Shown: positions 36,698 through 46,422, numbered from the stretch's first letter. The stretch is DNA of 64,000 nt from Streptomyces sp. DG2A-72 (GCF_030499575.1 NZ_JASTLC010000001.1:62001-126000), one strand, 5' to 3'. Notes: a model not told the origin generated them from the sequence alone. Numbers and translations are program-made.

Positions 36698-38484
36698 GGT
36701 TCTGGCACAGATCTTGGGGAGCGGTTGCAGAAGGTGACCACGCTGTTCGATTGCGATGCACCGATCGAGTGTGAGACCGCGTACGCCGAGCCGTAGAACG
36801 GCAGGTAGTGACGCTCCGTCAGGTACCTGTAGGCATCCGTTGCTTGCGGTCGTGGCCGGTGACGGTGCTGGTCATGCAGGCCGACGTATCGTTCTGGGAC
36901 TCGCTGGTGTTCGACGGGATCGACGAGCTCGTCATCGAGGCGGTGACGGCCGCCTTCGGCACAGTCGACGTGGTGGCAAAAAGCCGAGGGGTCGGAGCAT
37001 CCTGCCCGGACTGCAACGGCTTCTCACATCGGATGCACGACTCCTACGAGCGCAGGCTCAGAGATCTCCCGCTCGGTGAGTTCCGCGTCGTGATCCTGCT
37101 GACGGTCCGGCGGTTCATCTGCGGCTCGGTCCACTGCCCGCGCCGGACATTCGCCGAGCCGTTCACACAGTTGACCAGCGCGTACGCACGCTTCACCCGC
37201 CGGCTCAACCGCACCCTGGAGCGCATCGGGCTGGCGCTGGCCGGACGGGCCGGCTCCCGGCTGGCCGCCCAACTCGGGTTTGACGCAGGGAGGATGACCT
37301 TGCTGCGCCGGGTCATGGCGCTGCCGGATCCGCAGTCCAGCACGCCGCGGGTGCTGGGTGTGGACGATTTCGCCACCCGGCGCGGACAGTCGTACGCCAC
37401 CGTAATCACCGACGGCGAACGCCACCGCCCGATCGACGATCTCCCCGGCCGGGAAACGGCACCGCTCGCCACGTGGCTCACCGCGCATCCCGGCGTGGAG
37501 ATCATCTGTCGGGACCGGGCCGGCGCCTACGCCGAGGGAGCCCGGCTCGGCGCCCCCGATGCCCTCCAGGTCGCCGACCGGTTCCACCTGTGGCAGGGCC
37601 TTGGCCGGGCCGTGGAAACCTGCGTCGCCGCCCACCGCGAGTGCCTCCGCGTTCCGACGCCGCCCACGCCGCCGAACACGGACAGACCGCAAGGAGATCC
37701 GGGGCCTGCCGGCCGCCGGGCCCAGCGCAAGAAGGCCGCGCACGCCCTGGTCCATGAACTGCTCAAGCAGGGCCACTCCCGCCGGGCGATTGCGCGGCAC
37801 TTGGGCTGGGGCCTCAACACCGTGCTGCGTTATGCGAGTGCCCCGCACTGGCAGAACACCCTCCGCGAGAACCGCCCCAGGCCCAGCCGGTTGGATCCCT
37901 ACAAGCCCTACCTGGAACGACGGTTCACTGAAGGCTGCACCAGCGTCACCCGGCTGCACCGCGAACTGCTCGCCGAGGACGCCCCCGTGACCTATCAGAT
38001 GGTCCGTGCCCACATCGCCTCCCTGCGCGTCTCTCCGCCCCAAGTACCGCCACCACCACCGACGGTGCGGCAAGTGACCGGCTGGCTCACCCGCCACCCC
38101 ACGGCCCTGAGCGAGAGGACCGCGCCGTCTTGAAAGACGTCCTGGCCCGCTGCCCCGAACTGGACACCGCTGCCGGACACATCCGCGAGTTCGGTGAGAT
38201 GCTCGCCGACCGCCGTGGCACCACGCTCCCCACCTGGATCGACAATGTCGACGCCAGCCAACTACCCGGCCTCACCGGCTTCGCCCTCCACCTGCTTCGA
38301 GACCTCGACGCAGTGACCGCCGGACTCACCCTGGAATGGAGCTCCGGAGGCACCGAGGGCGCCGTGAACCGCATCAAAAAGATCAAGAGGCAGCTCTACG
38401 GCCGGGCCGGATTCGAACTACTCCGCAAGATGATCCTGCTGCAGTGACACTCTGCGACCACTCCCCAAGATCTGTGCCAGAACC
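36698..38484 (+). mobile_element. ISL3-family insertion sequence
   Basis: Terminal inverted repeats of about 34 bp begin GGTTCTGGCACAGATCTT at both ends and match at 32 of 34 positions. The 1787-bp size is normal for ISL3. The usual 8-bp target duplication is not evident, so one flank may be rearranged. Confidence 0.8.
36808..38447 (+). pseudogene. ISL3-family transposase with a frameshift
   Basis: The first frame (to 38133) has an N-terminal zinc-binding pattern (CPDCNGFSHRMHD, CGSVHCPRRTF), HTH, and two catalytic Asp in VLGVDDFATRRG and CRDRAGAYAEGA. At about 38110 the frame shifts to MKDVLARCPELDTAAGHIREF, whose LEWSSGGTEGAVNRIKKIKRQLYGRAGF contains the catalytic Glu. The shift separates the DDE triad, so the protein is inactive unless frameshifting occurs; no slippery heptamer is seen. 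ATG 36874 is an alternative start. Confidence 0.8.
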
Positions 38485-38567
38485 CAGCTCCCACCCACGA
38501 AACCACGGGGCCTCAGGGCGGGCGACATGGGCTCCTGCTCGCCCACCTGGTGTAAGGACCTGGAAGC

Positions 38568-38604
38568 CACAGCAGGGGCGGGCATGGTGCCCGCCCCTGC
38601 TGTG
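38568..38604. terminator. 17-bp perfect hairpin downstream of CNNM genes
   Basis: Two 17-bp arms pair perfectly around the loop TGG, 26 bp past the stop of the leftmost CNNM gene (- strand). The long GC-rich stem without a T-run is the usual streptomycete terminator form. Confidence 0.7.
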
Positions 38605-38630
38605 GGTATTGCTCACTTGGACGCGGGCGG

Positions 38631-39650
38631 TCAGGCCGCCTGCGGCTGAAGGTAGCGGGCGAGCAGGTCGTCCAGGCTGACCAGGCCGGTGAGGCGGCCG
38701 GTGTCGTCGCAGACGAGTGCGAGCGAGGCACGGTGCCGGCGGAGCAGGTCGATCGCGTCCGCGACGGTGGCGTTGGCGGTCAGCTCCGGTACGGGGCGGG
38801 CCAGGGCGCGGGCGGTGACGGTACGGCCCTGAGCGCGGGCGACCAGCGCGTCGCGGGCGTGGAGGGAGCCGAGGACCGTGCCGCCCTCGCGAACCAGCAG
38901 CCGGGTGCGGTCGTGGTCGGCGGCGGTGCGCAGGATGTCGTCGATGCCCGTGTCGCCGTCGACCGAGGTGATCTCGGCGGCCGGGACCTGGAGGTCGCTC
39001 ACCGGGGTCTCGGGCTCGGTCAGCGAGCGGGTGATCAGCTCGGAGTCGGACTCGCTGATCAGGCCGAGCCGCTGCGACTCCTCGACGAGATGGGTGAGTT
39101 GCTCACGGTTGTGGACCGAGGCCAGCTCGTCGCGCGGGCTGACCCGGCACAGCCGTACCAGGGCGTTGCTGATCCGGTTCAGCACCCCGATCAGCGGGCG
39201 AACCACCTTCACCACGGCCCGGAAGGGCGGCGAGAGCAGCATCGCCGAGCGCTCGGGGTGGGCGATGGCCCACGACTTGGGCGCCATCTCGCCGACCACC
39301 ATGTGCAGGAACACCACGACGATCATCGCGACGGCGAACGCCACACCGTAGCTGAGCGCGCTCGGCAGGCCCAGGTCGTGCAGCAGCGGGTCCAGCTCGT
39401 GCGAGATCGCGGGCTTGGACACCGAGCCCAGGCCCAGCGTGCACACGGTGATGCCGAGCTGGGCCCCGGCCAGCATCAGTGACAGCTCGCGCATCCCGGC
39501 CAGCGCGGCCTTGGCACCGCGCTGACCTGAAGCTGCAGCCTTCTCCATCCGGTGCCGCTTGGCGGCGACCAGCGCGAACTCGGCAGCGACGAAGAAGGCG
39601 CTGCCGATCAGCAGCAGCACAGTAACGAAGAGCGCCATCGGGAAACTCAT
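38631..39650 (-). CDS. CNNM/CorC-type (hemolysin family) transporter, short form A
   Basis: The 339-residue product has an N-terminal DUF21/CNNM membrane domain with three to four helices (MALFVTVLLLIGSAFFVAAEFALVAAKR, LAGAQLGITVCTLGLG, YGVAFAVAMIVVVFLHMVVGEMAPKSWA), then a CBS pair (LQVPAAEITSVDGDTGIDDIL..., LTGLVSLDDLLARYL). It has no CorC/HlyC C-terminal domain, unlike its partner. CNNM/CorC proteins are linked to Mg2+ or Co2+ export. Its start overlaps the stop of the upstream partner by 4 bp, so they are co-translated. Confidence 0.88.
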   Translation of the reverse strand: MSFPMALFVTVLLLIGSAFFVAAEFALVAAKRHRMEKAAASGQRGAKAALAGMRELSLMLAGAQLGITVCTLGLGSVSKPAISHELDPLLHDLGLPSALSYGVAFAVAMIVVVFLHMVVGEMAPKSWAIAHPERSAMLLSPPFRAVVKVVRPLIGVLNRISNALVRLCRVSPRDELASVHNREQLTHLVEESQRLGLISESDSELITRSLTEPETPVSDLQVPAAEITSVDGDTGIDDILRTAADHDRTRLLVREGGTVLGSLHARDALVARAQGRTVTARALARPVPELTANATVADAIDLLRRHRASLALVCDDTGRLTGLVSLDDLLARYLQPQAA

Positions 39651-40990
39651 GCCTGCTCCTCCTCATGCTCAGCCACGGGCAGTCGCTCGAGGCGGACCCG
39701 CTCCGGCACGTGCCGGTCGAGCGTGCGTACGTCGATCACCGCGCGGCCGCCATCGGGCAGAGCGACGGTCAGCCGGTCGCCGATGGCCGGGAAGCGGCCG
39801 AGGCGGTCGATGACCAGACCGGCCACGGTGTCGTAGTCCTCCTCCTCGGGAAGGTCGATGCCGGTGGCGTCGGCGACCTCGTCGAGGCGGCGTCCGGCGT
39901 CCACCCACCAGCCCGTGCCGTCGGGGACGGCAAGTTCGGTGACGGTGTCGGTCTCGTCGGCGATGTCACCGACCAGTTCCTCGGCGATGTCCTCGTACGT
40001 GACGATGCCCGCCACCCCGCCGTGCTCGTCCAGCACCACGGCGAACTCGTCGTCCAGCTCACGCATCCGCCTCACCGCGTCCGGCAGCGGCAGCGTGTCC
40101 GGAAGAAGGAGCGGCCTGCGGGCGAGCGCGTCCGCAGTGGCGGTGGCGAGGCGGCCGGCGGGCAGCCGCATCAGCTCGCGCACGCCCACGACACCCGCGA
40201 CGTCGTCCGGGTGATCGCCCAGGACGGGGTAGGTGGAGTGGCCGTGCTTGCCAATCAGCTCGACCGCTTCGGCGGCGGAGGCGTCCTTGCGGACGAAGAC
40301 GGCGTCCACTCGCGGCACCATCACCTCATCCAGCGTCCGCTCGGAGAACTCCAGAGCGTGGTCGATCAGGTCGGCGGTGTCCTTGGGCAGCTGGCCCTGT
40401 TCATGGGACTCGCCGATCAGATGGCCGAGCTCCTCCAGAGTGGCACCGTGGTGCAGCTCCTCGACGGGCTCGATGCCAACCTTGCGCAGCAGCCCGTTCG
40501 CCGCGCCGTCGAAGACCCGTACGACAGGGCCGACGACCTTCAGGTAGCCGAGAGTGGAGACGGCCAGCGACTTCGCCAGCCGCTCCGGCACGGCGATCGC
40601 GAGGTTCTTCGGCGCCAGTTCGCCCAGCACCATCTGCACGACCGTGGCCAGCACGAAGGCAAGGACGACGGAGATGCCGGAGACGGCCCCCTCGGGAATG
40701 CCGATGCTGGTCAGGGCGGGTTTGAGCAGCGCGGACACGGACGGCTCGGCGATGAAACCGACGACCAGGCCGGTCACGGTGATGCCCAGCTGGGCGCCGG
40801 ACAGCATGAACGACAAGCGCTCCAGCACCTTCAGGGCGCGGGCCGCCTTCTTGTCGCCCGCCTCGGCCTCACGCGTGAGGGCGAGCCGGTCGGCGGAGAC
40901 GTACGCGAACTCCTGGGCCACGAAGTAGCCGGTGCCAGCGGTGAGGACGAAGACGGCCAGCAGGCCGAGTACGGCATTCGCGGTACTCAT
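39647..40990 (-). CDS. CNNM/CorC-type transporter, long form A
   Basis: The 447-residue product has the CNNM membrane domain (GTGYFVAQEFAYVSADRLAL, LSGAQLGITVTGLVVGFIAEP, VLGELAPKNLAIAVPERL), a CBS pair (MVPRVDAVFVRKDASAAEAVELIGKHGHSTYPVLG, DEFAVVLDEHGGVAGIVTYEDIAEELVGDI) and a CorC_HlyC domain (GTGWWVDAGRRLDEVADATGIDLPE...). It pairs with the short form by a 4-bp overlap, suggesting a heteromeric complex. Confidence 0.9.
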   Translation of the reverse strand: MSTANAVLGLLAVFVLTAGTGYFVAQEFAYVSADRLALTREAEAGDKKAARALKVLERLSFMLSGAQLGITVTGLVVGFIAEPSVSALLKPALTSIGIPEGAVSGISVVLAFVLATVVQMVLGELAPKNLAIAVPERLAKSLAVSTLGYLKVVGPVVRVFDGAANGLLRKVGIEPVEELHHGATLEELGHLIGESHEQGQLPKDTADLIDHALEFSERTLDEVMVPRVDAVFVRKDASAAEAVELIGKHGHSTYPVLGDHPDDVAGVVGVRELMRLPAGRLATATADALARRPLLLPDTLPLPDAVRRMRELDDEFAVVLDEHGGVAGIVTYEDIAEELVGDIADETDTVTELAVPDGTGWWVDAGRRLDEVADATGIDLPEEEDYDTVAGLVIDRLGRFPAIGDRLTVALPDGGRAVIDVRTLDRHVPERVRLERLPVAEHEEEQA

Positions 40991-41235
40991 CGAACACCAC
41001 CCCGCCGCGCACCGCGATCAAAACGATCATTTGAAATCTGGCGGGATGGTCGGGGACTGTGCCCCGGGGAGTCCGTCGATCTGGCGGACACGGGCTTGCT
41101 CCTTCAGTTGGCGTGCGGCAGGTGAACGATTGTGACTGAGTACGCGTTCCCGAGCGCTTCCGTGCAGACCCACCGGGCGCCGGCAGGCCGTACCGGGCCG
41201 CCGCGTGCGGGGGCGCACTCGGGGCGGCCCGGCGG
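40991..41235. other. Gap between the two CNNM pairs
   Basis: No gene is seen. It contains a short GGACT/AGTCC hairpin and must hold the promoter of the left pair, but no clear -35/-10 was found. No obvious Mg2+ riboswitch was recognised. Confidence 0.35.
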
Positions 41236-42258
41236 TCAGGCGGTGGCCGGGGTGGGGCCGACCAGTTCGGACAGGACATCCTCCATGGTCACGAAGCCGA
41301 TGACGGCGCCCGTCTCGCCAGTCACCGCGGCCAGGTGGCTGCCGTCGGTGCGCAGGGCGGTGAGGGTGTCGTCCAGCGGGGTGTCGATGCGGACCCCGGT
41401 GACCGGGTGCAGTGCCGTGCGCGGGAACGGCTGGCTGCGGTCGGTGATCCCGAGGGTGTCCTTGATGTGCAGGTAGCCCAGCAGGGTGCCGTTCGGGCCG
41501 GTGACAGGGAAGCGGGAGTAGCCCGCCCCGGCTGCCGTCCGCTCCAGCTCGGCCGGGGTAATGGTGTGGGGGACCGTGCGCATCTGCTGCGCGGGGACGA
41601 GGATCTCGCCCACCGGCCTCGTGCCCAGCTCCAGTGCATCGCGCAGGCGTTCGCCGTCCGCGGGCGCCAGCAGGCCGGCCTGGCTGGAGTCGACGACCAT
41701 GCGCGCGAGCTGATCGTCGGTGAAGACCGCCTCCACCTCGTCCTTCGGCTCCACCCGGAGCAGCTTCAGCAGGGCGTTGGCGAAGGCGTTGATACCGAAG
41801 ACGACCGGCCGCAGCGCCCGGGTGAGGGCGACCAGGGGCGGACCGAGCAGCAGCGCGGTGGGGACCGGCGCGGCGAGCGCGATGTTCTTCGGGACCATCT
41901 CGCCGATCAGCATGTGCAGATACGTCGCCACGGTCAGCGCGATTACGAAGGCGATCGGGTGCACCGCACCGTGGGGGATGTGCGCCGCCTCGAAGGCGGG
42001 CTCCAGCAGGTGCGCGATGGCCGGTTCGGCGACCGCGCCGAGCACCAGCGAGGAGACGGTGATGCCGAGCTGGGCGGCGGCCATCATCGCGGAGAGGTGC
42101 TCCAGGCCCCACAGGGTCATCCGGGCCCGGGTGCTGCCCTCCTTCGCGCGCGGCTCGATCTGGCTGCGGCGCACGGAGATCAGGGCGAACTCGCCGCCGA
42201 CGAAGAAGGCGTTGGTCAGCAGGGTCAGGGCACCGATGGTGAGCTGCAGTGCGGTCAT
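41236..42258 (-). CDS. CNNM/CorC-type transporter, short form B
   Basis: At 340 residues it matches the layout of short form A: LLTNAFFVGGEFALISVRRSQIE, MAAAQLGITVSSLVLGAVAEP, YLHMLIGEMVPKNIALAAPVPTALL and a CBS pair (ILVPAQQMRTVPHTI..., AVTGETGAVIGFVTMEDVLSELVG). The C-terminal CorC domain is again absent. It overlaps the upstream long form by 4 bp. The second pair appears to be an ancient duplicate, since the sequences differ throughout. Confidence 0.88.
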   Translation of the reverse strand: MTALQLTIGALTLLTNAFFVGGEFALISVRRSQIEPRAKEGSTRARMTLWGLEHLSAMMAAAQLGITVSSLVLGAVAEPAIAHLLEPAFEAAHIPHGAVHPIAFVIALTVATYLHMLIGEMVPKNIALAAPVPTALLLGPPLVALTRALRPVVFGINAFANALLKLLRVEPKDEVEAVFTDDQLARMVVDSSQAGLLAPADGERLRDALELGTRPVGEILVPAQQMRTVPHTITPAELERTAAGAGYSRFPVTGPNGTLLGYLHIKDTLGITDRSQPFPRTALHPVTGVRIDTPLDDTLTALRTDGSHLAAVTGETGAVIGFVTMEDVLSELVGPTPATA

Positions 42259-43589
42259 CGGGACTCCTCCCCCGCCTGGACCGGCACCCGGACCGGTGCG
42301 GTGATGCGGACGCGGTCGGCGCGGTGGTGCTCGACGTCGAGGACATGAAGCCGCCAGCCGTCCAGGTCGAGCTCGTCACCCTTGGCCGGGATGCGCGCGA
42401 GGCGGGTGGCGACCAGGCCGGCCACCGTCTCGTTCGGCCCCTCTGGCGCCGGCAGCCCTATCCCGGCGAGCTCGTCGAGGCGGACCGAACCGTCCGCCTC
42501 CCACACCGCACGCCCGTCCCCCGTCCTCGGAGCAGGCAGCAGATCGGGGACCTCGACGGGGTCGTGTTCGTCGCGGACCTCGCCGACGACCTCCTCGACG
42601 ATGTCCTCCACGGTCGCCACGCCCGCCGTGCCGCCGTACTCATCGATGACCACGGCCATCGTGCGTGTCTCGCGCAGCCGCTCCAGCAGCCGGTCGGCGG
42701 TCAGGCTGTCCGGCACCAGAAGCGGGGCGGTGGCCAGCTCGGTCACGGGCGTGAGCTGCCGCTTCTCCGGATCCAGGGCGAGCACGTCGCGGATGTGGAC
42801 GGTCCCGATGACCTCGTCCAGGCTGTCGCGGTAGACCGGGAAGCGGGACAGCCCGGTGGCGTGGGTGAGGTTCGCGGCGTCCGCGGCACTCGCGTGCGCT
42901 TCGAGCGCCTTGACGTCGACGCGCGGGGTCATCACGTTCTCGGCGGTCAGCTCGCTCAGGTGCAGGGTGCGCACGAACAGCTCGGCGGAGTCCGCCTCCA
43001 GGGCGCCCTCGGCGGCCGAGTGCCGGGCGAGCGCGACCAGTTCCTCGGGGCTGCGGGCGGAGGCCAGCTCCTCGGCGGGCTCCAGGCCGAAGCGGCGTAC
43101 GGACCGGTTGGCGGTGTTGTTCAGGTGGTGGATGAACGGGCCGAAGGCGGCGGTGAAGCCGCGTTGCGGGCCGGCGACCACTTTGGCGACGGCCAGCGGG
43201 CGGGAGATCGCCCAGTTCTTCGGCACCAGCTCGCCCACCACCATCAGCACGACGGTGGAGACGGCCACGCCCAGCACGGTCGCAACCGACGAGGCGGCAC
43301 CGCCCAGGCCGATGGCCCGAAGGGGCTCACGCAGCAGTGCCGCGAGCGAGGGCTCGGCGAGCATGCCGATCACCAGCGAGGTGACCGTAATGCCGAGCTG
43401 GGCGCCGGACAGCTGCACGGTCAGGTGGCGTACGGCCTTCAGCGCGCCTTCGGCGCCACGCTCACCCGCCTCGGCGGCGCGCTCCAGGTCACCGCGCTCG
43501 ACGGTGGTCAGCGAGAACTCCGCCGCCACGAACAGAGCGCAGGCCAGGGTGAGGAGGAGGGCAAGCAGGAGCAGCAGGACCTCGGTCAC
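42255..43589 (-). CDS. CNNM/CorC-type transporter, long form B
   Basis: The 444-residue product has four helices in the CNNM domain (LLLLALLLTLACALFVAAEFSLTTVER, LSGAQLGITVTSLVIGMLAEP, VVLMVVGELVPKNWAISRPLAVAK), a CBS pair (VMTPRVDVKALEAHASAADAANLTHATGLSRFPVY, MAVVIDEYGGTAGVATVEDIVEEVVGEV) and a CorC_HlyC domain. It is the first gene of the right-hand pair. Together the four genes form two cation-export modules in one direction. Confidence 0.9.
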   Translation of the reverse strand: MTEVLLLLLALLLTLACALFVAAEFSLTTVERGDLERAAEAGERGAEGALKAVRHLTVQLSGAQLGITVTSLVIGMLAEPSLAALLREPLRAIGLGGAASSVATVLGVAVSTVVLMVVGELVPKNWAISRPLAVAKVVAGPQRGFTAAFGPFIHHLNNTANRSVRRFGLEPAEELASARSPEELVALARHSAAEGALEADSAELFVRTLHLSELTAENVMTPRVDVKALEAHASAADAANLTHATGLSRFPVYRDSLDEVIGTVHIRDVLALDPEKRQLTPVTELATAPLLVPDSLTADRLLERLRETRTMAVVIDEYGGTAGVATVEDIVEEVVGEVRDEHDPVEVPDLLPAPRTGDGRAVWEADGSVRLDELAGIGLPAPEGPNETVAGLVATRLARIPAKGDELDLDGWRLHVLDVEHHRADRVRITAPVRVPVQAGEESR

Positions 43590-43880
43590 CGTGCCACCCC
43601 CGATCCCTCACGCACAGACAGCGCGGGCTGCGGACCGGGTACGGCACGGCTGGTACTGGGAGGCTCACCCATTGCGGGACCGTCACTCCTTCTGGGCCTG
43701 GAGGGTCAGGCGAACCCACGGTGGTCGACAGGGCCGGGACACACACCCTCCCCGTCATCGTAAAAGACCGGCAAAGCATCGAGGTCAAGTCCCTGGCCGG
43801 CCTCGCTCGGCGGCTCTTTTCGGACTTTCCCACCACGGCCGCCGGGACACGGTGTGGACCGGTCCCGACAACCCTATGCT

Positions 43881-43896
43881 TCTACATACCTGTAGA
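43881..43896. promoter_or_regulatory. BlaI-type operator 1
   Basis: TCTACA-TACC-TGTAGA is a perfect 6-bp dyad, 76 bp upstream of the frameshifted small gene at 43972. It matches the TACA/TGTA half-sites known for BlaI/MecI repressors and three other copies in this cluster. Confidence 0.65.
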
Positions 43897-43971
43897 GACA
43901 GCGTGTCGCTGCTACCGGTTGTTCCCCCAAGGCGCACGCTTCTCACCTGCTCGCACTACGGAAGAGGACGC

Positions 43972-44191
43972 GTGGCTGCAATCAACCTGGACAAGGTGCT
44001 CGACCAGGCGTGGGCGGACAAGAGCCTGCCCGAGATCCTGGCCGCGCCGGTGGGCGCGCTGAAAGGAGCCCTCCGACCGCGACGGTGAGCTGTTACAGGA
44101 GGCGTTCGGGGTCAAGACCGTCGCCGACCTGGCCGAGTTGAAGTACATCCGCTGGGCGCAGGCGCCGGCGGCCCTCGACGCGGCCAAGTAG
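43972..44191 (+). pseudogene. Small helical protein, one-base frameshift
   Basis: GTG 43972 encodes MAAINLDKVLDQAWADKSLPEILAAPVGALKG, then an extra C near 44072 shifts the frame; the protein continues as SDRDGELLQEAFGVKTVADLAELKYIRWAQAP. The repaired product of about 73 residues is all-helical, with a possible helix-hairpin-helix in the second half. It is first in line behind operator 1 and next to the Spo0M-like gene. The shift may be a recent mutation or a sequencing error in a short C run. Confidence 0.55.
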
Positions 44192-44287
44192 CTCACCTCC
44201 TCGCATAGTTGTGGTGTCGTGACGCCCGCACGGGTACGCGGCACCGCTCTCAGGAAGCACACGCACATTTAAGGAGTGGACTGCACG

Positions 44288-45295
44288 ATGGTGTTCAAAC
44301 GACTGCTCGGATCGCTCGGTGTGGGCGGCCCCACGGTCGACACGGTCCTCGACCCCGGCGCGGCTCTCCCCGGCGGCGCGCTGACCGGCCAGGTCCATCT
44401 CAAGGGCGGTGACGCCGACTTCGACATCGAGCACATCACCCTGGAACTGGTGGCCCGCGTCGAGGCCGAGCACTCAGAGGGCGAGAGTGAAGGGGTCGTC
44501 GCCTTCGACCGGTTCACCATCGGCGACGGCTTCCGGCTCGCCGAGGGCGAGGTGCGCAGCGCCCCCTTCGCCGTGATGCTGCCGTGGGAAACCCCCGTCA
44601 CCGAGCTGTACGGGCAGGGCCTGGGCATCGTCCTCGGCGTGCGCACGGAGCTGTCGGTGGCCGGCGCGAAGGACAAGGGCGACCTGGACCAGCTGACCGT
44701 GGGTCCGCTGCCGGTCCAGGAGGCGATCCTCGAAGCGCTCGGCCAGCTCGGCTTCGGCTTCAGGTCCGCCGACCTGGAGTACGGCCGTATCGGCGGCGCC
44801 GGCCAGCAGCTGCCCTTCTACCAGGAGATCGAACTCACCCCGGCCCCGCAGTACGCGCAGGCTGTGAACGAGATCGAACTGACCTTCCTCGCCAACCCAG
44901 GCGGCATGGAAGTCGTCCTGGAGGCCGACAAGCGCGGCGGTTTCTTCTCCGAAGGCCACGACGCGCTCACCCGCTTCACCGTCTCCCACGACGGGGCCGG
45001 GCACCAGGACTGGAACACGATCGTCGACGGCTGGATCCGCCAACTCGTCGAGCACCGGGCGTCCTACAGCTCGCATGCCACCTACGGCCACGGTGGCCCG
45101 CACACCGGCAGCCATGGCGGGCACTACGGACACGACGAGCACCACGGCGGCCACCGTTCCGGCCCCGGCATGGGCACCGCCGTCGCCGCGGGCGCGGCCG
45201 GGCTCGCCGTGGGTGTCGTCGGCGGCATGGTCGCGGCCGAAGTCGTCGACGAGGTCGGGGACTTCTTCGAGGGCGACGAGGAAGAGGAGGGCTGA
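44288..45295 (+). CDS. Spo0M-like sporulation/stress protein
   Basis: ATG 44288 lies 11 bp after AAGGAG and gives 335 residues; GTG 44276 would overlap that site. The product starts MVFKRLLGSLGVGGPTVDTVLDPG and has the arrestin-like double beta-sandwich pattern of Spo0M (GALTGQVHLKGGDADFDIEHITLELVARVE, AKDKGDLDQLTVGPLPVQEAILEAL, DWNTIVDGWIRQLVE). A His/Gly-rich stretch (about 262-290) and a hydrophobic Gly/Ala/Val tail (MGTAVAAGAAGLAVGVVGGMVAAE) ending in an acidic tip follow. Spo0M proteins affect cell shape and sporulation, and are common beside Ter genes. Confidence 0.85.
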   Translation: MVFKRLLGSLGVGGPTVDTVLDPGAALPGGALTGQVHLKGGDADFDIEHITLELVARVEAEHSEGESEGVVAFDRFTIGDGFRLAEGEVRSAPFAVMLPWETPVTELYGQGLGIVLGVRTELSVAGAKDKGDLDQLTVGPLPVQEAILEALGQLGFGFRSADLEYGRIGGAGQQLPFYQEIELTPAPQYAQAVNEIELTFLANPGGMEVVLEADKRGGFFSEGHDALTRFTVSHDGAGHQDWNTIVDGWIRQLVEHRASYSSHATYGHGGPHTGSHGGHYGHDEHHGGHRSGPGMGTAVAAGAAGLAVGVVGGMVAAEVVDEVGDFFEGDEEEEG

Positions 45296-45688
45296 CAGAC
45301 CGGGGCGAGCCGACGGGCCGAGCAGCTACTGACCGTGCGCAGAGACTGATCGGCGTCGCCCGGCTCGCCCCGGCGGCCGACCTGAAGCCAGGATCCGTCG
45401 GCGAAGCGGATCCTGAAGGCGGCGAACCCGCGCGGATGCGGCGCGAGACCCGCATGACATGGCATTAGAGGTGGAGCGAGTGACCGCAGGAGCAGCCGCA
45501 GCCGGCCCGCTGTCCGGTTCCAGTCGCTGCCGAGGAGGCCGGAGAGATGCTGCGCCAGGCCGGGGCAACTCCGCGCCCGGTGGACCCACACCAGACCAGG
45601 GCATGAGGCTCCCCCAGGACTTTCCGGGGCCGCCACTTCACCCGAGCCTCTCGGAAATCACGGGAACTTATCCGCCGAGCCGCTAGTT
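45296..45688. other. Gap with no clear gene
   Basis: Several frames are open because of the high GC, but none has protein-like composition or a good ribosome-binding site. The right end leads into BlaI-type operator 2. Confidence 0.4.
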
Positions 45689-45704
45689 TCTACGTTGCTG
45701 TAGA
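45689..45704. promoter_or_regulatory. BlaI-type operator 2
   Basis: TCTACG-TTGC-TGTAGA has 5 of 6 symmetric pairs and lies 60 bp before the TerB start codon. Confidence 0.6.
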
Positions 45705-45764
45705 TATTGCTGGTGCACCGGCCCGCTCTCGGAGCGGCCCAGCCCTCGACCGTATGGAGTTCGC

Positions 45765-46220
45765 ATGGCCCTGTGGGACCGCCTCAAGGAGTCCGCATCG
45801 ACGATGCAGACCCAGCTCATGGCGAAGAAGAACGACCTCAAGAGCGGCGCCTTCCGCGACGCAAGCATGGCGATGTGCGCGCTCGTCGCCGCCGCCGACG
45901 GCACCATCGACCCCTCCGAGCGCCGCCGCGTGGCCCAGCTCATCGCCACCAACGAGGTGCTGCAGAACTTCGACGCCACCGACCTGCAGCGCCGCTTCGA
46001 CGACAACCTCAGCAAGCTCACCGCCGACTTCGACTTCGGCAAGGTCAGCGTCCTGCAGGAGATCGCCAAGGCGAAGAAGAAGCCCGCCGAGGCCCGAGCG
46101 GTCATCCAGATCGGCATCGTCATCGGCGGCGCCAACGGCGACTTCGACAAGACCGAACAGGCCATCGTCCGCGAAGCCTGCTTCACTCTCGACCTGCCGC
46201 CCCACGAGTTCGACCTCTGA
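45765..46220 (+). CDS. terB: TerB-family tellurite-resistance protein
   Basis: The 151-residue product is all-helical with the TerB hallmark acidic loops: MCALVAAADGTIDPSERRRVAQLI and AVIQIGIVIGGANGDFDKTEQAIVREAC, two pseudo-symmetric halves each with an Asp-rich metal site. Ter proteins form membrane-associated complexes that protect against tellurite, phage or other envelope stress. It is the only gene between operator 2 and a hairpin at 46237. Confidence 0.92.
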   Translation: MALWDRLKESASTMQTQLMAKKNDLKSGAFRDASMAMCALVAAADGTIDPSERRRVAQLIATNEVLQNFDATDLQRRFDDNLSKLTADFDFGKVSVLQEIAKAKKKPAEARAVIQIGIVIGGANGDFDKTEQAIVREACFTLDLPPHEFDL

Positions 46221-46236
46221 TCTCCTTACGACGCTC

Positions 46237-46272
46237 GTGCCGGGTCGACCACTGGTGACTGGCGCCCGGCAC
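46237..46272. terminator. 8-bp hairpin after terB
   Basis: GTGCCGGG (46237-46244) pairs with 46265-46272 around a 20-nt loop, 17 bp after the terB stop. A weak terminator is likely. Confidence 0.4.
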
Positions 46273-46422
46273 GCCGTCCCCTTCGGGGACGCTTCAGTCA
46301 GCAGGACTCCGTGAGCGCCGATGCGTTCAGAGCCGGACAGATGGCGGTAAGGAAGCAACGAAGCCGCTGTACGGCTGATGGCCCCTCGGTGGCGTACCGG
46401 AATTCCAGCGCGAGAGGACGGC

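Noticed and set aside
38104..38140. Programmed frameshift in the ISL3 transposase
   Set aside because: No slippery heptamer or nearby pseudoknot is visible; a simple one-base lesion explains the break.
40991..41235. Mg2+ riboswitch before the CNNM pair
   Set aside because: The gap shows no recognisable M-box or ykoK helices by eye.
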